From Verrucolacustris sp044348085 (GTDB taxonomy: Bacteria; Verrucomicrobiota; Verrucomicrobiia; Methylacidiphilales; Verrucolacustridaceae), in NCBI GenBank assembly GCA_044348085.1, contig JBIKTM010000007.1, positions 1 to 64,000 on the forward strand: a DNA stretch of 64,000 nucleotides, written 5' to 3'. Position 1 is the stretch's first letter, and every line of letters starts with the position of its first letter. Both the position numbers and the translations under genes were made by a program. The notes below the pieces were generated by a model. That model made no database searches. It was not told the origin of the DNA and saw only the letters and a program-made list of their open reading frames with translations. Below are positions 42,575 to 52,176 of this stretch, piece after piece.

Positions 42575-43300
42575 TCAGCCTTTTGGAAGCTGGTCTTTAA
42601 GTCGGAGTTGGGCGGCCCGGCCGATGGGGATTTTATCATTTACGCCTTCCAGGACGAGGTTGGCCTCATCCCGGGATTTCCGTTCCAGACGGGTTATGTG
42701 ATTCACGTTGATGATATGGGAGCGATCGATCCTGGCGAAGGGTGGGAACGGTAGGATCTTTTCGTAACTACCCAAGGTCTGGCAGATCATTAGGGGGGCT
42801 GAGTTCGGGATATGAATCCGAGTGAAATCCCCGTCGGCTTGGAGCAGTGGAATGGAATCAACGGGAACGACCATCGATTGATGGGGAGTGTGAAGACAGA
42901 TTCGGTCTCCAGAGGAATAAGGGGTTTTGGAGACAGATTTTTTCTTGGAACAGGCATTTTCCAATCGATGGAGGGCTTGGGCGAACCGTTGTGGATTGAC
43001 CGGTTTGATCAGATAATCAACCGCCTCAAGATCGAACGCCTGGACTGCGTATTTCGCGTAGGCGGTGACCATAACCGTCTTGGGGGGCGGGTGAAGTGCT
43101 TTCAAGAGATCCAAGCCGGTTGCACCCGGCATCTGGACATCGAGAAAAAGGGCGTGAGGTCTTTCCTTGCGGATGAGTTTGATGGCGGTGGATTTGTTGC
43201 TGGCTTCGCCGACGATCTGAAAATTGGGATGGGGAGCGAGAAGCTGACGAAGGCGTTGGAGGGCGAGTCGCTCGTCATCGCAGAGGACTACACGGAGCAT
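42575..43300 (-). CDS. LytTR-family response regulator
   Basis: 241 residues. Receiver domain (about 1-118) with acidic D8 and D9, phospho-acceptor D54 in FLDVQMPG, and K99 in YLIKP. A LytTR DNA-binding domain follows (about 130-236), visible as FTRIHI, RIDRSHIINVNHI. It overlaps the histidine-kinase gene by 13 bases, so the two form a LytS/LytR pair. Targets unknown; the divergent bicupin gene is a candidate. Confidence 0.93.
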   Translation of the reverse strand: MLRVVLCDDERLALQRLRQLLAPHPNFQIVGEASNKSTAIKLIRKERPHALFLDVQMPGATGLDLLKALHPPPKTVMVTAYAKYAVQAFDLEAVDYLIKPVNPQRFAQALHRLENACSKKKSVSKTPYSSGDRICLHTPHQSMVVPVDSIPLLQADGDFTRIHIPNSAPLMICQTLGSYEKILPFPPFARIDRSHIINVNHITRLERKSRDEANLVLEGVNDKIPIGRAAQLRLKDQLPKG

Positions 43301-44367
43301 GGTTCTCCCTTCAAATCGAGAGTGGCCACGACGAAACCATTATCTTCGGTCAGCGTGAAACGGTGACGGTTGGGATACCGTATGGCGAGACGGCGGCGGA
43401 CTGCGTCCAGTCCCAGGCCCGAGCTTTTTTGGGAGGATGAGAGTTTTCCTGAATTTTTAACCTGGAGGATGAGATGGCCGGCTTTCATCTGGGCGGTGAT
43501 GAGGAGAGTGAGTCGGGCAGAACTTTTACCCGGACCGTATTTGAAAGCATTTTCCACGATGGGTTGCAGGATGAAGCTGGGGACAAGAGTGTTTCGAGTG
43601 CTTGTGGGAGCGGTGATTCGGGTTTGTAGTTTGCTTCCGAAGCGGGCTTTTTGAATTCTGAGGTAGGAGGCAGTGGCATCGAGTTCGACGGACAGCGGTG
43701 TGATCAGTTCATGACGGTGATCGAGAGAGTATTTCAGGTAGGTGGCCAGTTCATCCACCATGTTGGATGCGATTTTCGGGTGAGCGGGGATTTCGGCGGC
43801 GATGCCGTTGAGGGAGTTGAAAAGGAAATGGGGGTCGAGTTGGAATCGGATCAGCTGGAGTTCCATCTTCTGAACCTCCGACTTGGCATGCAGCTCTTCG
43901 ATTTTTTCGCTCTGAACCAAGAGTTCAGCCTTGAACCAGAGATAGGCGAATGACCAGGTCAGGTAGACGAACCACATGAGGACGGAAAAAAGGGTCCATC
44001 GTTGCCAGAGGGGAACTGCTTGGCCGATACCTGTGGTGGGCCAAGTTAGATCGAGAAAGGAGATCAGGCCTTGTAGGATGGCGGAGTGGAGGGCAGCGTT
44101 TAGGCCGGTGATCACGAGGGCTTGAAAAACAAAACTGGAGCGATGTGTGCGAAGGGGGCCGAAGTGGTGATAAATCCGGCGTAGCCCTCCCGAAAGGACA
44201 AACCCTAGAAGAGTGGCAGCAAAGGTGATTTGGAGGGCTCGGAGAAAGTCCTCCCGCATGACCGAACGGATGAGAAAGGCGATCAGGCCGAATCCCATCC
44301 AAAGGATCAAATTGATCCGCCAGAAGCGTGGGGGGTGAAAAAGATTCTTACGAAGAGCCTCCAGCAT
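43288..44367 (-). CDS. LytS-type sensor histidine kinase
   Basis: 359 residues. Four membrane helices (about 18-35, 45-60, 80-102, 124-146) and no extracellular sensor domain, then a coiled linker and the His_kinase domain: H180 in FQLDPHFLFNSL, LATYLKYSLDHRH, FILQPIVENAFKYG and GLGLDAVRRRL. Short loops suggest it reads the membrane state or a small molecule. Encoded upstream of and overlapping its regulator. Confidence 0.93.
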   Translation of the reverse strand: MLEALRKNLFHPPRFWRINLILWMGFGLIAFLIRSVMREDFLRALQITFAATLLGFVLSGGLRRIYHHFGPLRTHRSSFVFQALVITGLNAALHSAILQGLISFLDLTWPTTGIGQAVPLWQRWTLFSVLMWFVYLTWSFAYLWFKAELLVQSEKIEELHAKSEVQKMELQLIRFQLDPHFLFNSLNGIAAEIPAHPKIASNMVDELATYLKYSLDHRHELITPLSVELDATASYLRIQKARFGSKLQTRITAPTSTRNTLVPSFILQPIVENAFKYGPGKSSARLTLLITAQMKAGHLILQVKNSGKLSSSQKSSGLGLDAVRRRLAIRYPNRHRFTLTEDNGFVVATLDLKGEPCSV

Positions 44368-44485
44368 GGGTTAAGCGTGGGCGAAAACGTTCGATAGGAC
44401 AAAACATTTGGTAATCTCCGAGCACGAATGTTTTTCGGGGCTTTAAGAATGCTCTAGGAATCAATTGCCTCCTGCTCATGAGATT

Positions 44486-44500
44486 CGACACCTTGTGTCG
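44486..44500. promoter_or_regulatory. Leader hairpin before bicupin gene
   Basis: CGACAC/GTGTCG with a three-base loop, 20 bases before the bicupin start. Could be an operator or leader structure in the region between the divergent kinase and bicupin genes. Function not evident. Confidence 0.25.
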
Positions 44501-44519
44501 GAAGCTCTACGAGTAAGGA

Positions 44520-45536
44520 ATGGCGGATCCCAAGCATCAGGCGAAGTATTTCACTTACAGCCAAATTCGCGCCCATGGGGCGATCGGGAATCTCAATGAG
44601 GGGGTGGTCATCCAGACGCACGGGGTTCACACGAGGCTGATCGCGTGGCCAGGGAACGGCTTTCAGACGGAAAGCGTGCATGTTTTGACGCTGAAGCCCG
44701 GTGAGGAGAGTGCCTCCTATGCCTATACCATTGCGGAGGAAGTTATGATTTGTGCTGCCGGCCGGGGGGAAGTGTTTCTTCTGGGCCGGTGGGTTTCCGT
44801 CGAGCCGGGGGATATCGCGTATTTTCCGGAAGGAGTATCGCATGCGGTTCGAAACTCGTCAGGAAACAAGGAGAACCTGGTGTTGGTTTCGCAAATCACC
44901 CCGCCCCAGTTCGATCTTTATACTGAAGCGGGATTTTATGATGTCTCGATGGGAGTGATGAATCATGAGGCCTGTTTTCATGCGGGTCTGAATGCGGATA
45001 CGGGGACACTCAAGGCTCCGCTGGCTTTGAAATACCGGGAGACGGAATCAGCGGCACGGTCCTGGAACCGCTCGTTGGCCGATATACGGAGGGAAGGTGC
45101 CCTGTTCAATATGTTTCGAGGAACACCGTTCGGAGCTTTGGGCAGTCCAGCGGTTTTTGTAATTTGGCCCGGAGGAGGTTCTCGCACGGGCGGCTTTAAT
45201 TTCTGTTTCAGCCAGGACGAACCAGATTTTACCCATACGCATCCCGTCTCTGATGAGTGCCTTATTCTGTGGGGAGGACGTGGCTCGGCCTATCTGGGTG
45301 AACCTGGAGGATGGTGGGATGTGGATACGTTGGATTGCCTGCTTGCGCCGTGTGGGGTGTTCCACCCTCCAAAACAGAGCAAACTCCCTTGTTTCTGGGG
45401 CGGATTTGCTTCTCCTCCCCAAATCGATCTCGCCCTGAAGACTCCGTTCTACAAGAACGGCGTGTTTCAGAGTGGACCGAGTGAGAAACTGGTTTATCCC
45501 GACACGGCCGAGATTCGCGCTTTGTTTCAAAGTTAA
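44520..45536 (+). CDS. Bicupin protein
   Basis: 338 residues with two cupin barrels. The first (about 40-125) has LTLKPGEES, EEVMICAAGRGEVFLLG and PGDIAYFPEGVSHAVRN; the second (about 205-310) has VIWPGGGSRTGG and FTHTHPVSDECLILWGG, whose histidines and glutamate can bind a metal. Metal ligands are clear in the second barrel and incomplete in the first. The reaction is unknown; sugar-related and dioxygenase cupins both fit. Divergent from the LytS/LytTR pair. Confidence 0.7.
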   Translation: MADPKHQAKYFTYSQIRAHGAIGNLNEGVVIQTHGVHTRLIAWPGNGFQTESVHVLTLKPGEESASYAYTIAEEVMICAAGRGEVFLLGRWVSVEPGDIAYFPEGVSHAVRNSSGNKENLVLVSQITPPQFDLYTEAGFYDVSMGVMNHEACFHAGLNADTGTLKAPLALKYRETESAARSWNRSLADIRREGALFNMFRGTPFGALGSPAVFVIWPGGGSRTGGFNFCFSQDEPDFTHTHPVSDECLILWGGRGSAYLGEPGGWWDVDTLDCLLAPCGVFHPPKQSKLPCFWGGFASPPQIDLALKTPFYKNGVFQSGPSEKLVYPDTAEIRALFQS

Positions 45537-45686
45537 GCCGATCACGATATTTTATTTTTAGTCGGGAAGAATATTTCAGAGTTTTAGTTAACGGATTAAA
45601 TCTTTTTCCGGCCTGTTTCAAAGAGTTTTCAGTCCTTTTGGCCGACTTTAGGACAAAAGAGTAAAAACGAGGATTACGTTCCCTTT

Positions 45687-48600
45687 ATGAAAACAAAAAC
45701 AAAAATCAAAACCATCGGAAGTTTCTTCCTCGCGTTGATTCTCGGTGCGGTCAGTGCCTTCGGGCACGGGTCGATGGCTGATCCGATCAGTCGGTCGTAT
45801 GAGGTTTTTCTGGAAAACCCACAGACCCCCTCCAGCGAAGCGGCCAAGGCGGCGATCGCTGTTGCCGGGACGCAGGCGTTTTACGATTGGATGGAGGTCA
45901 GCCTGAATGTGCCCGACTACAAGTATGCGGCGGTGATTCCTGATGGGAAACTTCCCGGGGCGGGACGGGACAAGTATGCCGGGCTGAATCTGCTCCGCAC
46001 CGATTGGCCGGCCACCAAGGTTGTTCCCGGACCCAAGCTGTGCCGCTACTACGCACCGACTCCGCACGAACCAAGTTTCTTCAAAGCCTATATCACAAGG
46101 GACGGATATAATCCTCTTCAGCCTCTTCTCTGGTCGGATCTAGTGGAGGTTCCAGGGGCGGACAATGTCACGTTGACTGGAAACAACTACTACATGACCT
46201 TACAACTCCCGAACCGGATCGGTCGGCACGTTCTCTATGTGATCTGGCAGCGGATCGATCCCCGGGCGGAAGTTTTCTTTTCCACTAGCGATGTGGATTT
46301 CGGGGGCGTGAATTACGGTGCCACTCCGAATCCTGTTGTGCCTCCCGGGTCTGAAGTGGTGGTGACCCCTCCGACGACTCCCACCACCCCGACTACCCCA
46401 ACAACGCCCACAGTTCCGACCACCCCAGTGGTTGTATCGGGCGAAGGGACGGTTGTTTTTTCATTCACTAACCAGTGGACAAGTGGCGGGCAGGGCAACT
46501 TCCAGATCACGAATACTTCTGCCCAAGCGATCAACGGTTGGAATCTGGAATTTGATTGGGCGGGGGATATTACCAGTATTTGGGAAGGGGTTCTCGTGAG
46601 CAAGGTGGGCAATCACTACTTCGTGAAAAACGCGCCATACAACGCGGTTATACCCTCCGGCGGAAGTGTCCTCGTGGGTGTGGTGGCAAACTTTTCCGTG
46701 GCTGGAACACTCCCGACTGGTTTTTCTCTCAATGGAAGCAGCAGTGTGGTGCCGGCTCTGGCCGTGAGTAGCGGTGTCCTTAAAAGCGCAACCCAAGGGG
46801 TGCCTTATTCGGAGACCTTGGTGGCAACAGGAGGGACGGCTCCTTATTCCTGGATGGTGCCGAGTTGCTGCGCTTGTCCTAGTGGACTTACCCTATCCAG
46901 TTCGGGGGTGGTCAGCGGGACGGCTACTTTGGCGGGGAATTACACCTTCAAGGTCATGGTTACGGATTCGACTTCAGCCACAGCCACCCGATACCTCACA
47001 CTAAACGTGGCGGCGGCCCCCGTGGTCACCCCCCCGGTGACTCCTCCTGTCACTCCTCCCATCACTCTGCCCACCTTGGCGGTGGGGGACGCGGCGCTGA
47101 CTTTGTCGGCTTCGACCGGCACTGTCACCACGAGCGGATATCTGTCCGCTTCGGGGAATCAGATTGTCGATGCGGCCGGTAATCCTGTGCGGATCAGCGG
47201 GGTGAACTGGTTTGGCTTTGAAACGGGCAACAAGGTGCTCCATGGGTTGTGGACCCGGGGCTACAAGCCGATGCTCGATCAGGTGAAGGGACTGGGCTTT
47301 AACACCCTGCGGATTCCTTTCTCGAACGAGATGCTCCGGAGTGATGCGGTAACTACCAGCATCAACTTCGCGCAGAACCCCGACCTGCAGGGTCTGACAC
47401 CGATCCAGTGCATGGACAAGGTGATCGCCTATGCCGGATCAATCGGGCTCAAGGTCATCCTAGATAGGCACTCGGCCAAAGCGGACGGGTTTACTGGGGA
47501 AGATGTTTGGTACATCCCCGGAGACGCCTACTACACCGAGCAGCGCTGGATCGAGGATTGGGTCATGTTGGCCAAGCGGTACTCCGGTAATGCAACGGTC
47601 ATCGGTGCGGATCTCTTTAACGAGCCCAAGAAGAGCGCGACTTGGGGAAATTCTTCTCCAGCGACCGATTGGAATAAAGCAGCGGAGCGGGCCGGTAACG
47701 CCGTTCTCGCGGCCAACCCGAACTGGCTGATCATTGTCGAGGGTACGGAACAGTACAATGGTCAGACCACTTGGTGGGGAGGCAACCTCAAGGGAGTGGC
47801 CACCTATCCCGTGGTGCTGACAAATCCAAGCAAGCTGGTCTATTCGATGCATGATTATCCGGCGAGCGTGTTCGCTCAGAGCTGGTTCTCGGATGCGACC
47901 TACCCGAACAATTTGGATGATGTGTGGTATGCGCACTGGGGTTACATCTTCAAGAATCAGACAGCTCCGCTTCTCTTAGGTGAGTTTGGAAGCAGGTTGC
48001 TGACGACGAGTGATCAGCAGTGGATGGATAAGTTGACCGACTACATCGATGGAGATTTGAACCTCGATGGCGTCAAGGATCTTACTGGAAACCAGAAGGG
48101 GATGAGTTGGACCTACTGGAGCCTGAATCCCAACAGCGGAGATACGGGTGGAATCCTGAATGATGACTGGACCACAGTGAACAGTCTCCGGATGTCCTAC
48201 ATCCAAGGGAGCCTGGCTCCATTGATCGGAGTGGCGACAGGAAGTGGAGTGACTTCGCAGACGATGAACTTTGCGGTGACTCTATCCGCACCTGCCTCGG
48301 CCGTTGTCAGCGTGGCCTATGCCACGGTGGACGGAACGGCCGCGGCAGGGACGAATTACACAGCTACCTCGGGAATGCTCTCCTTTGCTCCCGGGGAAAC
48401 CATGAAGACGATCTCGGTGGTCGTGCCAGGGCAGACGTTGGCTGCAAATAAGCAGTTCTCCATTCAGCTCAGCAACGTCTCAGGTGCCACGATTGCAGAT
48501 GGAACTGGAGCGGGGTTGATCCAACCTTCGGCAGTCGTTCTGCCCGCGGCTCCTATTATCTCGAGCTCGGCAACGGCGAGTGGAACCGTGGGTACGGCGT

Positions 48601-51533
48601 TTAGTTACCAGATCGTGGCTTCGGGAAGTCCGACTTCCTACAGCGCGACCGGACTGCCCGCTGGACTGACTGTGAATACGACCAGCGGACTGATCTCTGG
48701 AACACCGACCAGTGCGGCTACCTCTACTGTAACCATGAATGCCGCGAATGCCGGAGGTTCTGGCGCGAAGGCACTCACGATCACCGTCGCAGCTGCGCCT
48801 GTGGTCGTCACAGCACCCGTGATATCCAGTGCGACCACAGCCAGTGGAAGGGTGGGCACGGCGTTTAGTTACCAGATCGTCGCTTCGGGAAGTCCGACTT
48901 CCTACAGTGCAACCGGATTACCTGCTGGTCTGGCCGTGAATGCGACTAGCGGTGTGATCTCGGGAACGCCCACAGCAGCCGCAAACTCGACCGTGACCCT
49001 CCGGGCAACCAATGCCGGCGGATCTGCAACCAAGACACTGACGATCACCGTCACAGCTGCGCCTGTGGTAGTCACAGCACCCGTGATCTCCAGTGCGGCC
49101 ACAGCCACTGGAAAGGTGGGCACTGCGTTTAGTTATCAGATCGCGGCTTCGGGAAGTCCCACTTCCTACAGCGCGACCGGATTACCAGCTGGTCTAACGG
49201 TCAATGCGACCAGTGGTGTGATCTCGGGGACACCCACAACAGTCGCAACCTCGACCGTTACCTTGAGGGCAACGAATGCGGGTGGAACTGGGACGAAGAG
49301 TCTTATCGTGACAGTGTCGGCGGCGACTCCTGCAACAGGAAATCTGACGGTGGTGCAGACGATCCAGAATGATTGGGGAACTGGCTTCACGGCCCAAGTC
49401 GTGATCAGCAATCCAACAAGCGCGGCAGTGAGCAACTGGAGTCTGGGATTCACCTTTGACGGAAAGATTCCTGAAATCTGGAGCGCAGCTGTTGCCTCCC
49501 AGGTGGGAACCAAGTGGGTGGTCAGTCCGGTTGCTTGGACTAGCACCATTCCTGCAGGCGGATCGGTGACGTTTGGTTACAACGGAGCCCCCGGAACCAC
49601 TAACAAGATCCCCACTGCTTTTCTAATCAACGGAACAGCGGCGGGCGGAACGACAGGTGGAGGCACTGGAGTCGCTCCTGTGATCTCGAGCGCGGCTACC
49701 GCAAGTGGAACGGTGGGCACCGCGTTTAGTTACCAGATCGTGGCTTCGGGAAGTCCGACTTCCTATAGCGCGACCGGACTACCCGCTGGACTGACTGTGA
49801 ATGCGACCAGTGGTAGAATCTCGGGAACGCCCACGGCAGCCGCAACCTCGGCTGTCACCCTCAGGGCGACTAACTCTGTGGGTTCTGCGACAAGGATCCT
49901 GACGATCACCGTGGCGGCCGCTCCAGTCGCAGTAGCACCTGTGATCTCCAGTGCGGCCACGGCCAGTGGAGTGGTGGGTACGGCGTTTAGTTACCAGATC
50001 GCAGCATCGGGAAGTCCGACTTCCTACAGCGCGACCGGACTACCCGCTGGTCTGACGGTGAATGCGACCAGCGGTGTAATCTCCGGAATACCCACAGCAG
50101 TCGCAACCTCGGCTGTCACCCTCAGGGCAAGCAATGCGGCCGGATCTGGGACAAGCAGCCTCACGATTACGATCGTCGCAGCGGCTCCGGTTGTTGTCGC
50201 TGGATATGACAAGATGCCCACGGTCGAACAGCGAAAGATCGTCGGCTACTACCCGAATTGGGGAATTTATCAGAAAGGTTTCCCCGTGACCAAGATCCGG
50301 GGAGATCGGATCAATGTGATCAACTACGCGTTCCTGATTCCGCTCGATCGCACGATGCCGACCGCGTGGGATAAGACCGTATCCACCTATCGTGGGTGGA
50401 AGTACAGCAACTACGCCGCTTACATGCAGCAGCCTCCAGGAACGACTTTGACGGCAGGCATTGGCCTGTTTGACGAGTATGCGGATGCAGGCGCGAACAG
50501 TGCGGGGGAGGCGTTGACGATGGCTCCCGCCTACACGCCCAGCAGTAACTTCGGGCAACTGCAGGCCTTAAAGGCTAAGTATCCGAAGTTGAAGACGATG
50601 ATTTCCATTGGCGGATGGACCTTGTCGGCTCCGCTCTACTCGATTTCGAGGGATGCACAGAAGCGGGCAGATTTTGCGAAATCGTCCGTCTACGTCATGG
50701 TGAAGTACGGGTTTGATGGCATCGACGTGGATTGGGAATACCCAGGCGGGGGAGGGTTGGATGGTAGTGGCGTAGCTTCGACGAGCGACGGTGCCAACTA
50801 CAACCTCCTCTTGAAGGCGATCCGGGACGAAATGAACCGTCAGACGGCAATCGATGGAAAGAAGTACTATCTTTCCATCGCAGGCCCTGGAGGGGATGAA
50901 AAAATCGCCAATATGGATCCGAAGGCGATTTCCCAAGTCGCGGACTGGATCAACATCATGACCTACGACTTCCACGGCGGGTGGGATTCGTACACCGGGA
51001 TCAACGCGCCGATGGTGAATGTCGATCCGAGTGCCGGTCGCGCCAACTGGTCGGTCCAAGGGGCGACACAGATCTATCTCAACGGATTGAATGGGAAGGG
51101 TGGAGTGCCTGCGGCTCAACTTGTCTTAGGCGTTCCGTTCTATGGCCGGGGTTGGGATGGAGTGCAGGCGGGGCCGAATGGAGACGGTCTGGGTCAAGCT
51201 GGCTACGAAGCAACTTCGCCCGGTCTGGGGGAAACCGAGTTTCCCTACAACTCCCTGTTCAGCACCGGGGCCCTAACCTACAGCAACGGAGTCTATGCCG
51301 GAGCAGGCGGATACAAGCGCTACTGGAATGCTGCGGCTCAGGTTCCTTATCTCTACTCGGCCACAGCGAAGCGGTTCATCACCTATGATGATTCCGAGTC
51401 GATGCGGGTGAAGGCCAACTACGCCAACCAAGTCGGCTTAGGAGGATTGATGTTCTGGGAGCTAAGCGAGGATGTAACCAGTGGGGCTACCTCCTTGCTG
51501 GATACCATCTACGATCGAGTCCACCTGCCATAA
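45687..51533 (+). CDS. Secreted multi-domain LPMO / GH5 / GH18 polysaccharide-degrading enzyme
   Basis: 1948 residues. Domains in order: signal peptide (1-26); AA10 lytic polysaccharide monooxygenase (27-207), with copper ligands H27 (mature N-terminus, HGSMADP) and H127 (PTPHEPSFF); Pro/Thr linker; CBM2-like domain (about 252-353); Ig-like PIG domain (355-443); linker; GH5 (about 483-848) with acid/base E646 in DLFNEPKK and nucleophile E766 in LLGEFGS; Calx-beta (849-947); three PIG repeats (952-1216); a second CBM2 (1218-1318); two PIG repeats (1330-1501); and a C-terminal GH18 (about 1516-1948) with SIGGW and DGIDVDWE (catalytic E1684). Family knowledge: AA10 oxidises crystalline chitin or cellulose, GH5 is endoglucanase-like, GH18 a chitinase, and CBM2 binds both polymers. 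So one chain could deconstruct cellulose and chitin. The start lies 14 bases after ACGAGGA. No surface-anchoring or C-terminal sorting motif is seen, so release from the cell is likely. Confidence 0.9.
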   Translation: MKTKTKIKTIGSFFLALILGAVSAFGHGSMADPISRSYEVFLENPQTPSSEAAKAAIAVAGTQAFYDWMEVSLNVPDYKYAAVIPDGKLPGAGRDKYAGLNLLRTDWPATKVVPGPKLCRYYAPTPHEPSFFKAYITRDGYNPLQPLLWSDLVEVPGADNVTLTGNNYYMTLQLPNRIGRHVLYVIWQRIDPRAEVFFSTSDVDFGGVNYGATPNPVVPPGSEVVVTPPTTPTTPTTPTTPTVPTTPVVVSGEGTVVFSFTNQWTSGGQGNFQITNTSAQAINGWNLEFDWAGDITSIWEGVLVSKVGNHYFVKNAPYNAVIPSGGSVLVGVVANFSVAGTLPTGFSLNGSSSVVPALAVSSGVLKSATQGVPYSETLVATGGTAPYSWMVPSCCACPSGLTLSSSGVVSGTATLAGNYTFKVMVTDSTSATATRYLTLNVAAAPVVTPPVTPPVTPPITLPTLAVGDAALTLSASTGTVTTSGYLSASGNQIVDAAGNPVRISGVNWFGFETGNKVLHGLWTRGYKPMLDQVKGLGFNTLRIPFSNEMLRSDAVTTSINFAQNPDLQGLTPIQCMDKVIAYAGSIGLKVILDRHSAKADGFTGEDVWYIPGDAYYTEQRWIEDWVMLAKRYSGNATVIGADLFNEPKKSATWGNSSPATDWNKAAERAGNAVLAANPNWLIIVEGTEQYNGQTTWWGGNLKGVATYPVVLTNPSKLVYSMHDYPASVFAQSWFSDATYPNNLDDVWYAHWGYIFKNQTAPLLLGEFGSRLLTTSDQQWMDKLTDYIDGDLNLDGVKDLTGNQKGMSWTYWSLNPNSGDTGGILNDDWTTVNSLRMSYIQGSLAPLIGVATGSGVTSQTMNFAVTLSAPASAVVSVAYATVDGTAAAGTNYTATSGMLSFAPGETMKTISVVVPGQTLAANKQFSIQLSNVSGATIADGTGAGLIQPSAVVLPAAPIISSSATASGTVGTAFSYQIVASGSPTSYSATGLPAGLTVNTTSGLISGTPTSAATSTVTMNAANAGGSGAKALTITVAAAPVVVTAPVISSATTASGRVGTAFSYQIVASGSPTSYSATGLPAGLAVNATSGVISGTPTAAANSTVTLRATNAGGSATKTLTITVTAAPVVVTAPVISSAATATGKVGTAFSYQIAASGSPTSYSATGLPAGLTVNATSGVISGTPTTVATSTVTLRATNAGGTGTKSLIVTVSAATPATGNLTVVQTIQNDWGTGFTAQVVISNPTSAAVSNWSLGFTFDGKIPEIWSAAVASQVGTKWVVSPVAWTSTIPAGGSVTFGYNGAPGTTNKIPTAFLINGTAAGGTTGGGTGVAPVISSAATASGTVGTAFSYQIVASGSPTSYSATGLPAGLTVNATSGRISGTPTAAATSAVTLRATNSVGSATRILTITVAAAPVAVAPVISSAATASGVVGTAFSYQIAASGSPTSYSATGLPAGLTVNATSGVISGIPTAVATSAVTLRASNAAGSGTSSLTITIVAAAPVVVAGYDKMPTVEQRKIVGYYPNWGIYQKGFPVTKIRGDRINVINYAFLIPLDRTMPTAWDKTVSTYRGWKYSNYAAYMQQPPGTTLTAGIGLFDEYADAGANSAGEALTMAPAYTPSSNFGQLQALKAKYPKLKTMISIGGWTLSAPLYSISRDAQKRADFAKSSVYVMVKYGFDGIDVDWEYPGGGGLDGSGVASTSDGANYNLLLKAIRDEMNRQTAIDGKKYYLSIAGPGGDEKIANMDPKAISQVADWINIMTYDFHGGWDSYTGINAPMVNVDPSAGRANWSVQGATQIYLNGLNGKGGVPAAQLVLGVPFYGRGWDGVQAGPNGDGLGQAGYEATSPGLGETEFPYNSLFSTGALTYSNGVYAGAGGYKRYWNAAAQVPYLYSATAKRFITYDDSESMRVKANYANQVGLGGLMFWELSEDVTSGATSLLDTIYDRVHLP
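48541..50190 (+). repeat. Five near-identical PIG-domain DNA repeats
   Basis: Units of about 260 bases at roughly 48541, 48811, 49075, 49675 and 49935. They share long identical stretches such as GCGTTTAGTTACCAGATCG and GGAAGTCCGACTTCCTA. A CBM2 separates the third and fourth unit. The homogeneity suggests duplication followed by recombination between copies. Confidence 0.85.
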
Positions 51534-51575
51534 CTACGAGGGCAAAAAACCGATAAAAACTGAAAATGGAGCGAA

Positions 51576-51606
51576 ATGTAGGGCGGGCATGATGCCCGCC
51601 CTACAT
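51576..51606. repeat. Perfect 31-base palindrome
   Basis: ATGTAGGGCGGGCAT, one central G, then its exact reverse complement: a 15-bp stem with almost no loop. It lies between the converging megaenzyme and L,D-transpeptidase genes. There is no T run on either side. Could act as a bidirectional terminator or be a REP-like unit. Confidence 0.6.
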
Positions 51607-51684
51607 AATCGTTGGGGACGGTTGGTTGACCCTCCGCTGCTCCTAACCTCGTAGACTCGGGAGGAGCTATGGAGGGTTTCAGGT

Positions 51685-52146
51685 TTAAGCGGTGATTTCG
51701 ACTCGGGTGCCGATGGGAATGAGGTCGTAGAGCTGGATCACGTCGGCATTACGTAGACAGACACAGCCGGCGCTGCTGGGTTGCCCGATCAGGTCTTCGC
51801 GATTCGTGCCGTGGATGTAGATGTAGCGGTCTTTGCTCGTTTTGTTGTGATCTTCCTCCCCGTCGAGCCAGAGAATGCGGGTGAGGACCAGATTCTTTTC
51901 TTCCACCGGATCTGAGGATTTCCAGACACGGCCGTTGGGTTTGCGTCCGACGAATTGGGTGCCGGATTCGGCGTTGTCGCCGATCTTTTGACAGATCCGA
52001 TGCCAGCCGAGAGGGGTCTTGTTGCTGTTCGGTTCCGAGCCCGTTCCTTTCTTTGCGGTGGAGACCGGGAAAGAGCGGGAGACGGAGCCGTCATCGGCAA
52101 TGATATCGAGGCGTTGGGCGGAGACGGAGACGCGGAGATGAGGCAT
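51685..52146 (-). CDS. L,D-transpeptidase (YkuD domain)
   Basis: 153 residues consisting of one YkuD domain without a signal peptide. The active-site region reads YIHGTN (H112) then SSAGCVCLRNADV with nucleophile C128. In most family members the cysteine motif is SHGCIR or SRGCIR; here the His/Arg before Gly is A126 and the following Arg is C130. The enzyme would cross-link peptidoglycan or attach proteins if exported; the lack of a signal and the changed motif leave activity uncertain. It is upstream-divergent from nothing and converges on the megaenzyme. Confidence 0.8.
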   Translation of the reverse strand: MPHLRVSVSAQRLDIIADDGSVSRSFPVSTAKKGTGSEPNSNKTPLGWHRICQKIGDNAESGTQFVGRKPNGRVWKSSDPVEEKNLVLTRILWLDGEEDHNKTSKDRYIYIHGTNREDLIGQPSSAGCVCLRNADVIQLYDLIPIGTRVEITA

Positions 52147-52176
52147 TGGCTTTAAGTTAAAGTTGGACGAGACGAC

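Noticed and set aside
51576..51606. Intrinsic terminator of the megaenzyme gene
   Set aside because: The stem is strong but has no T run on either strand and practically no loop, so I list it as a palindrome instead.
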